Origin: Oscillospiraceae bacterium
Lineage (GTDB): Bacteria > Bacillota > Clostridia > Oscillospirales > Oscillospiraceae
Length of the DNA stretch: 10,125 nucleotides
Reading direction: 5' to 3'
NCBI GenBank assembly: GCA_020866945.1
Contig: JAJBVW010000026.1
Location: 1 to 10,125, forward strand
This document shows, piece by piece, positions 6,336 through 10,125 of this stretch; within the stretch, counting starts at the first letter, position 1; each line of letters opens with the position of its first letter. Both the position numbers and the translations under genes were made by a program. Under the pieces are notes generated by a model that searched no databases, was not told where the DNA came from, and saw only the letters and a program-made list of their open reading frames with translations.

Positions 6336-6366
6336 AAAAAGCGCGCCCGGTCACGGCGCGCTTTTT
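6336..6366. terminator. Bidirectional intrinsic terminator overlapping a coding end
   Basis: AAAAAGCGCGCC (6336-6347) pairs perfectly with GGCGCGCTTTTT (6355-6366) around a 7-nt loop. It terminates the DUF4173 transcript on the plus strand and, read the other way, the DUF3783 transcript. The DUF3783 stop codon lies at 6353-6351, partly in the loop, and its last residues KSAP are encoded by the right arm. Confidence 0.93.
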
Positions 6367-6728
6367 GCTTCCATTTCCTGCCGCTCCTGGGCCAGGGCGT
6401 GATAGAGGGTGTTCCCGTCCCAGGCGGCGTTATGCTCTGTAAGGACTGCTTTCAGACTCTCGCCCGCGCGGGCGGTTTTCAGCGCGGACAGGAAGGCGTC
6501 CATCTGCGGCCCGGTCAGGCCGCCCATGACGAGCATCCTGCCGAGAAGGGGATCCTGCGGCTCCGGCTCCTCCCGATAGGCCGAAAGCCCAAAAAACGCT
6601 CCCACCGGCTGCCCCAGCTCCTCCTGCCGCACCCGCCGCAGCCGAAGCCCCAGCCGGGCGCACGCCGTTTTGAGCGCCGTCCAGTCCTTTCCTCCATTGT
6701 ATCCATAAGCCAGCACCGCAGCCCGCAT
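6351..6728 (-). CDS. DUF3783 domain protein
   Basis: A 125-residue soluble protein. Residues 64-120 match DUF3783: RMLVMGGLTGPQMDAFLSAL followed by LKAVLTEHNAAWDGNTLYHAL. The N-terminal half begins MRAAVLAYGYNG and has no catalytic motif I recognise. The biochemical role of the family is unknown. ATG 6726-6728 is preferred because GGGAG lies 7 nt upstream; an in-frame ATG at 6794 would add 22 residues with no homology and would sit inside the terminator of the upstream operon. The gene is alone on its strand between two terminators. The 3' end is read from within the terminator hairpin shared with the convergent operon. Confidence 0.85.
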   Translation of the reverse strand: MRAAVLAYGYNGGKDWTALKTACARLGLRLRRVRQEELGQPVGAFFGLSAYREEPEPQDPLLGRMLVMGGLTGPQMDAFLSALKTARAGESLKAVLTEHNAAWDGNTLYHALAQERQEMEAKSAP

Positions 6729-6779
6729 AAAAACGCTCCCTTCTATATGCCCGAAAAATCTCCATCCTCGCAGCCGCGC

Positions 6780-6827
6780 AAAAGGAGGGGCCATATCAAA
6801 ACGCCTCGTTCTGATACAGCCCTCTCC
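6780..6827 (-). terminator. Long intrinsic terminator of the MurT-like operon
   Basis: On the minus strand, GGAG(A)GGGC (6827-6819) pairs with GCCCCTCC (6791-6784). The stem continues through two G-U pairs, TATCA/TGATA, another G-U pair and AACG/CGTT to a 3-nt loop at 6806-6804. That is about 20 base pairs with one bulge, followed by TTTT (6783-6780). It begins 7 nt after the ATP-grasp stop codon and separates this operon from the DUF3783 gene. Confidence 0.85.
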
Positions 6828-6833
6828 GCGCGT

Positions 6834-7829
6834 TTATTGAATTGCGGACAGCATGACGCTGTAGGTTCCCAGATTCAGCTTGGGGTATTGACCGGCATCC
6901 TGCCCGGGGAAGTTGTTCCCCTCTATGAGCAGCGGGCCGCTGTCCCTGCTTATGGCGACGTCCCAGCCCACATAGCGAACCTCCGGCACTACCCTGGCCG
7001 CCTCCGTCACCAGAGCCTTTGACTCCTCCCACATGGGGATGCGGAAGCCCTTGATGGCCGTCCCTGTGTCGGGATGGTTCGAGAAGGAGTTCCGATATTT
7101 GTCAAAGCCCTCCGTGACCAGAACGCCCCGGCTGGTGTCCGCAATCGCGGACAAGCCGCCGTGGTTGAAGTTATCCACCACGGAATCGCCCCGGCCCATT
7201 CTCACAAAGCCGGCCACGATGCTGACATCATCTCCGTTGAGGATAGTAACGAGCCGGACGGTGTTGACAGAGGATGGGCACAGCGCGGCCATAGCGTCGC
7301 ACTGGGTCACTACCTCCTCGATAAGATACGCCTTTTCCGCCATCAGCCGGTCATACAGCGCCTTCGGCTCCTGCTCCGCCATATAATAGACGTCCACGCC
7401 CCGGCCGCAGCTCTGATCCAGGGGCTTTGCGATAATCTTTTCCCGGCCCTGCAAAAACTGGGCGAACTCCTCATAGCTGTGATCCTTTAGGCAGAACCAG
7501 TCGCGCTTGAGGTATTGGTTGAAGCGTTCGTCAAACGCCGCCTTGTCGTCAAAATAAAATGTCTTGGTCGGGTCGTTGAGACGCTTGACAAGCTCGCTGT
7601 TTTTGCCGATGGTCAGGACGTTTGCACGCTCCGCCGCCGTCATGTTATACATTTCAAAGGTCTCATAGTCCACATGGCCGGAGCCGTATTTGGCGGTGCA
7701 CAGCAGGCAGTCCGCCAGATTGACGGGCCAGGGCCTGTGGTTTATTTTGCTGATTCTCTTCGCGGAGTCGATAAAGCCCCGGTAATTGGTGCTTTTCATC
7801 CGCTTTAACAGAAAGGTCGGGTTTGTCAT
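6834..7829 (-). CDS. Sugar-transfer-associated ATP-grasp ligase
   Basis: A 331-residue ATP-grasp protein of the type often annotated as sugar-transfer-associated or alpha-L-glutamate ligase-related. Such enzymes activate a carboxylate as an acyl phosphate using ATP and join it to an amine or similar nucleophile. Visible motifs are KIIAKP at 131-136 (ATP-binding Lys135), the glycine-rich loop SCGRGVD at 140-146, EEVV at 171-174, SVNTVRLVT at 187-195, NFNHGGL at 220-226, GWDVAIS at 288-294 and the metal-binding LLIEGNNFPG at 300-309 (E303, N305). All key residues appear present. ATG 7829 follows AGAAGGT with 8-nt spacing, 6 nt after the GatD-like stop. It is the last gene of the operon. The substrate is unknown; the context suggests a cell-wall or glutamate-containing molecule. 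Confidence 0.88.
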   Translation of the reverse strand: MTNPTFLLKRMKSTNYRGFIDSAKRISKINHRPWPVNLADCLLCTAKYGSGHVDYETFEMYNMTAAERANVLTIGKNSELVKRLNDPTKTFYFDDKAAFDERFNQYLKRDWFCLKDHSYEEFAQFLQGREKIIAKPLDQSCGRGVDVYYMAEQEPKALYDRLMAEKAYLIEEVVTQCDAMAALCPSSVNTVRLVTILNGDDVSIVAGFVRMGRGDSVVDNFNHGGLSAIADTSRGVLVTEGFDKYRNSFSNHPDTGTAIKGFRIPMWEESKALVTEAARVVPEVRYVGWDVAISRDSGPLLIEGNNFPGQDAGQYPKLNLGTYSVMLSAIQ

Positions 7830-7835
7830 GCGTGT

Positions 7836-8555
7836 TTACCTTCTTTTTTTACTGGGCTGGATGGTTCTTGTCAGCTCCGCCAGCCGGTAATCATAGGCCT
7901 CCAGAATCTCCTTTTCAAAGCAGAGACGAGGCTCCAGGCCCAGCTTTTCCAGCAGCAGCTTTGTGAAATGCGGATTTAAAATCAGGAACGGCCCCAGCGA
8001 ATAGGTGCCAAAGAATTTGTTGACGCAGATGCCCTCCCTGTTCGTGTCGGGGTTCATGCCTATCCCTTTTTCGATGTCGATAAAGTTGTTTTCAAACGAT
8101 CCATAGGAAAAGGAAAACTGGCTTCTGTGGCCCAGGAGGGTCAAATCGCCGTATTTCCCGATAAACTGGGAGTTATGCCGGTCTCTGTTCATATAGCGCA
8201 CGGCGTAAAAATCGAACAGGCCCAGCCCCTCTATGGTTTTCTCCCCGTCTCGTATCTCCCGGCCAAACAGCTCCACCGCGTTTCCCGTGATAAGGAAGAT
8301 GACGCCCTTTTCGATAAGCTCCTGGATGCGCGCCTTATAGTTTTTCAGGATGGAGAGGACAATCTCCTGCTTTCGCTCTGTCAGGCAACCGAGATAGACC
8401 ATATCCACATCCCCGGACACAAAGGCCGGCGTGTCCTTGTGGTTTGTTTCGATGACCTGGATATTCTCCGGACTGCACCGCTTCAGATAGGTCACGCTGT
8501 AGCTCTCGCCGTATATGTTGCACAGCTCAGGGAAAAGCAATTCGACCTTTTTCAT
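7836..8555 (-). CDS. GatD-like class I amidotransferase lacking catalytic residues
   Basis: A 239-residue relative of GatD, the glutaminase subunit of the MurT-GatD enzyme that amidates lipid II stem-peptide glutamate. Family likeness is clear at LFPELCNIYGESYSVTYLKR (7-26) and NKFFGTYSLGPFLILNPHF (179-197). The nucleophile elbow, normally CGGYQ-like, reads FLITGNAVELFG at 87-98 with no Cys (Thr90 in its place). The usual GTYLHGP reads GTYSLGP at 183-189, with Leu187 instead of the catalytic His. It should therefore be unable to hydrolyse glutamine. ATG 8555 overlaps the MurT-like stop as ATGA, and 6 nt separate it from the ATP-grasp gene, so the three are one operon. It may be a structural partner of the MurT-like ligase. 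I give no symbol because true GatD function is unlikely. Confidence 0.85.
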   Translation of the reverse strand: MKKVELLFPELCNIYGESYSVTYLKRCSPENIQVIETNHKDTPAFVSGDVDMVYLGCLTERKQEIVLSILKNYKARIQELIEKGVIFLITGNAVELFGREIRDGEKTIEGLGLFDFYAVRYMNRDRHNSQFIGKYGDLTLLGHRSQFSFSYGSFENNFIDIEKGIGMNPDTNREGICVNKFFGTYSLGPFLILNPHFTKLLLEKLGLEPRLCFEKEILEAYDYRLAELTRTIQPSKKRR

Positions 8556-9925
8556 GATTCCTTCCGCTCCCTTTGTTTCTCCATAATGGCGTCCCGCATA
8601 TTTCTCGCCTTTGTCAGGAAGTCTATCTCAAAAAGAACATAGACCGTTTCAATGCCCTCGCTGTCCACATAGTTCGGGATTTCCGCCTCATCCTCCACGC
8701 AGACGATTTTTTCCTCGGGAATCCCGGCCAGAAGCAGCCGGAGCTTGTGGTTGAGGTACATATGTCCTCCGACGATGATTTTCTTGATTTGAGGGGCGTT
8801 GAGAAACTCATAATCCGTCTCATAAAGCCAGGTCAGCGTTTCTGTCGGGTGGTGCCTGTCCTGCAATTCGTCCAGCAGCAGCACAACATCCTTTACGGAC
8901 GGCTCCTTTGCCATATACTCAAACACTGTGGACGCGGCGCTCACATTCTGGCTCTTGGTGCCATAGGTATAATATTTCACGCCGTCATATTCCTTGCAGG
9001 TCTCCCGAAACTGCGTCACCTGCTGCGTCTCCAAAAAGCGGGAAATCTCCTCCCGGCCGATGTTCAGCTCTCGCAGCACGGCCACGCAGGCCAGGACGTT
9101 GCTGATGTTGTATACCGCGCCGGAGATCAGCGGATAAGCCTGCTCCTGCCCGTCCTCAAGCACCGTCATCGTCCGTTTCTCCACATCGGCGGAGACGGCG
9201 TAATATTTTGCCTCAGGCGTTTTGAAATCGCAGGAGGGGCAGTAAAAGTCTCCGAAATGCCGGTACAGCCGGTAGTGATAGCCGATTGTCCCGCCGCAGT
9301 ACGGGCAGACCGCAATATCCTTCACGATGTTTTCGCGGGGATTCGCGTGGATGTCAGCAATGCCGAAAAACACACGCCGGGAATTTTTCGCCAGCTGGGA
9401 GCTGATGGTGTCGTTCGCGTTTAGGAGGGCGGTCGGCCTGTCCCCCAGGAGGGAGAACGTCCTGTCTATAATATCGAAAATAAATTCGGGATGACCGTTT
9501 CTTCGGAGGCTGTCCTTGGAGAGGTTTGTCACAAGGATATAATCTGGCTTTATCTGGCCCATGGAAATGTCCAGCGTCCGCTCGTCCGCCTCCAGGATGG
9601 AAACGTCGTACACAGGCCGGTTGAATATGTTCACGCACCGCATGAGATTGATGGCAAAGCCCGCATAAATGTTCGCGCCCCAGTCGTTAAAGGAGACCTT
9701 TCGGCCCTCGGCGGTCAGCTTGTTGCTGATAAGCGCGGCGGTGGTGCCCTTGCCGTTCGTCCCGGTAACGGTGATGACAAGCGGCGGCTTGCCAATCCTC
9801 GCCAAAAAGTCAGGACACAGCTTTATCGCCAAAAGCCCCGGCCAGTCGTCCCTCTCGTCCCCTCTCAGCTTAAAGAACCATGCAACCAGCTTCGCGGCCC
9901 AAAGCGCAAAATAAAATCTCAGCAT
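8552..9925 (-). CDS. Divergent MurT-like Mur ligase with zinc ribbon
   Basis: A 457-residue Mur ligase of the MurT type. The family forms amide bonds through an ATP-made acyl phosphate; classical MurT with GatD amidates the glutamate of lipid II at the membrane. A hydrophobic N-terminus (1-20) is typical of MurT. The P-loop GTNGKGTTA is at 55-63, LEADE at 111-115 and NLSKDSLRRNGHPE at 134-147. An inserted Cys4 zinc ribbon has C207, C210, C229 and C232. The C-terminal DUF1727-like domain is divergent: the usual KNPAG-like motif is replaced around TKSQN (323-327), and the segment usually reading like DGTDVSW reads PTETLTW (360-366), so the Asp that MurT lends to GatD appears lost. ATG 9925 has AGGAGG 6 nt upstream. 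It is the first gene of the operon, transcribed from the extended -10 promoter at 9982-9990. Confidence 0.87.
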   Translation of the reverse strand: MLRFYFALWAAKLVAWFFKLRGDERDDWPGLLAIKLCPDFLARIGKPPLVITVTGTNGKGTTAALISNKLTAEGRKVSFNDWGANIYAGFAINLMRCVNIFNRPVYDVSILEADERTLDISMGQIKPDYILVTNLSKDSLRRNGHPEFIFDIIDRTFSLLGDRPTALLNANDTISSQLAKNSRRVFFGIADIHANPRENIVKDIAVCPYCGGTIGYHYRLYRHFGDFYCPSCDFKTPEAKYYAVSADVEKRTMTVLEDGQEQAYPLISGAVYNISNVLACVAVLRELNIGREEISRFLETQQVTQFRETCKEYDGVKYYTYGTKSQNVSAASTVFEYMAKEPSVKDVVLLLDELQDRHHPTETLTWLYETDYEFLNAPQIKKIIVGGHMYLNHKLRLLLAGIPEEKIVCVEDEAEIPNYVDSEGIETVYVLFEIDFLTKARNMRDAIMEKQRERKES

Positions 9926-9981
9926 CGGCGTCCTCCTGTTCGTTGTACGGATAAATTTCTTTCCGGCCTCCGGCGAAAGCT

Positions 9982-9990
9982 ATTATAGCA
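9982..9990 (-). promoter_or_regulatory. Extended -10 promoter of the MurT-like operon
   Basis: The minus strand reads TGCTATAAT, a perfect -10 with the extended TGn motif. The -35 at 17-nt spacing (TGGCAA) is weak, which extended -10 promoters tolerate. The predicted start lies about 50 nt before the MurT-like gene. Confidence 0.75.
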
Positions 9991-10059
9991 TAGTTTCCCA
10001 TCCATTGCCATCATTATTTGGCCTTGTCCGCGCGGCAGCTTTCCGGGCGCAGATTATCC

Positions 10060-10088
10060 TTGACGAACCAGTTTTTTTGTGCTATCCT
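10060..10088 (+). promoter_or_regulatory. Sigma-A promoter leading out of the window
   Basis: The -35 TTGACG (10060-10065), a 17-nt spacer and the -10 TATCCT (10083-10088). The -10 with its flank GCTATCCT is the same as in the promoter at 4099-4127. It is divergent from the MurT-like operon promoter, with about 70 nt between the two -35 to -10 regions. Confidence 0.7.
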
Positions 10089-10125
10089 CTGGGGGCCAAG
10101 AGAAAATTTCATATTGGAGCCAAAA

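Larger units (their letters stand above)
9926..10125. other. Divergent intergenic control region at the right edge
   Basis: No coding sequence is visible. The region holds the minus-strand promoter of the MurT-like operon, with about 50 nt of leader, and a plus-strand promoter at 10060-10088. A GGAG near 10116-10119 could be the ribosome binding site of a plus-strand gene starting just beyond the window. Confidence 0.6.

Noticed and set aside
6729..6794. Upstream start for the DUF3783 gene at 6794
   Set aside because: The extra 22 residues would be read from within the upstream operon's terminator, and the start at 6728 has a proper ribosome binding site.

Overview
The window looks like chromosomal DNA from a GC-rich, anaerobic, spore-forming member of the Clostridia, most likely the Oscillospiraceae. 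This is inferred from the mix of genes, from GC-rich genes carrying strong AGGAGG-type ribosome binding sites, from a YlmC/YmxH-type sporulation protein, and from classic TATAAT promoters. No tRNA, rRNA, CRISPR array or transposase was found.

Layout. (1) 1-1802, plus strand: a short segment with a strong hairpin but no clear gene. It is followed by a zinc-type macrodomain ADP-ribose hydrolase, whose N-terminus appears frameshifted, and an overlapping class M sirtuin (SirTM). A perfect 16-bp hairpin ends the unit and probably also serves the convergent tsf transcript. (2) 1860-3665, minus strand: rpsB-tsf (ribosomal protein S2 and EF-Ts) behind a near-consensus promoter and a foldable leader of about 110 nt. 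(3) 3714-3995, minus strand: a PRC-barrel YlmC/YmxH-like protein. (4) 4099-6366, plus strand: a tightly packed operon of DUF2975 membrane protein, XRE/Cro-type regulator and DUF4173/DUF4153 membrane protein, with its own promoter and terminator. (5) 6351-6728, minus strand: a DUF3783 protein whose last codons lie inside that terminator. (6) 6780-9990, minus strand: a three-gene operon of MurT-like Mur ligase, GatD-like amidotransferase and sugar-transfer-type ATP-grasp ligase, with an extended -10 promoter and a long terminator hairpin. A divergent plus-strand promoter near 10060-10088 points to a gene beyond the right edge.

How the genes fit together. The macrodomain-sirtuin pair has the layout of a reversible ADP-ribosylation switch (writer plus eraser). 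The DUF2975-XRE-DUF4173 unit looks like a self-regulated membrane module. The most unusual unit is the last operon. The MurT-like protein keeps its ATP-binding loop and Cys4 zinc ribbon, but its GatD-like partner lacks both the nucleophilic Cys and the catalytic His, and the MurT segment expected to supply the supporting Asp has also changed. Paired with an intact ATP-grasp ligase, this suggests a ligase cassette derived from cell-wall precursor amidation that no longer uses glutamine. Its substrate cannot be told from the sequence.
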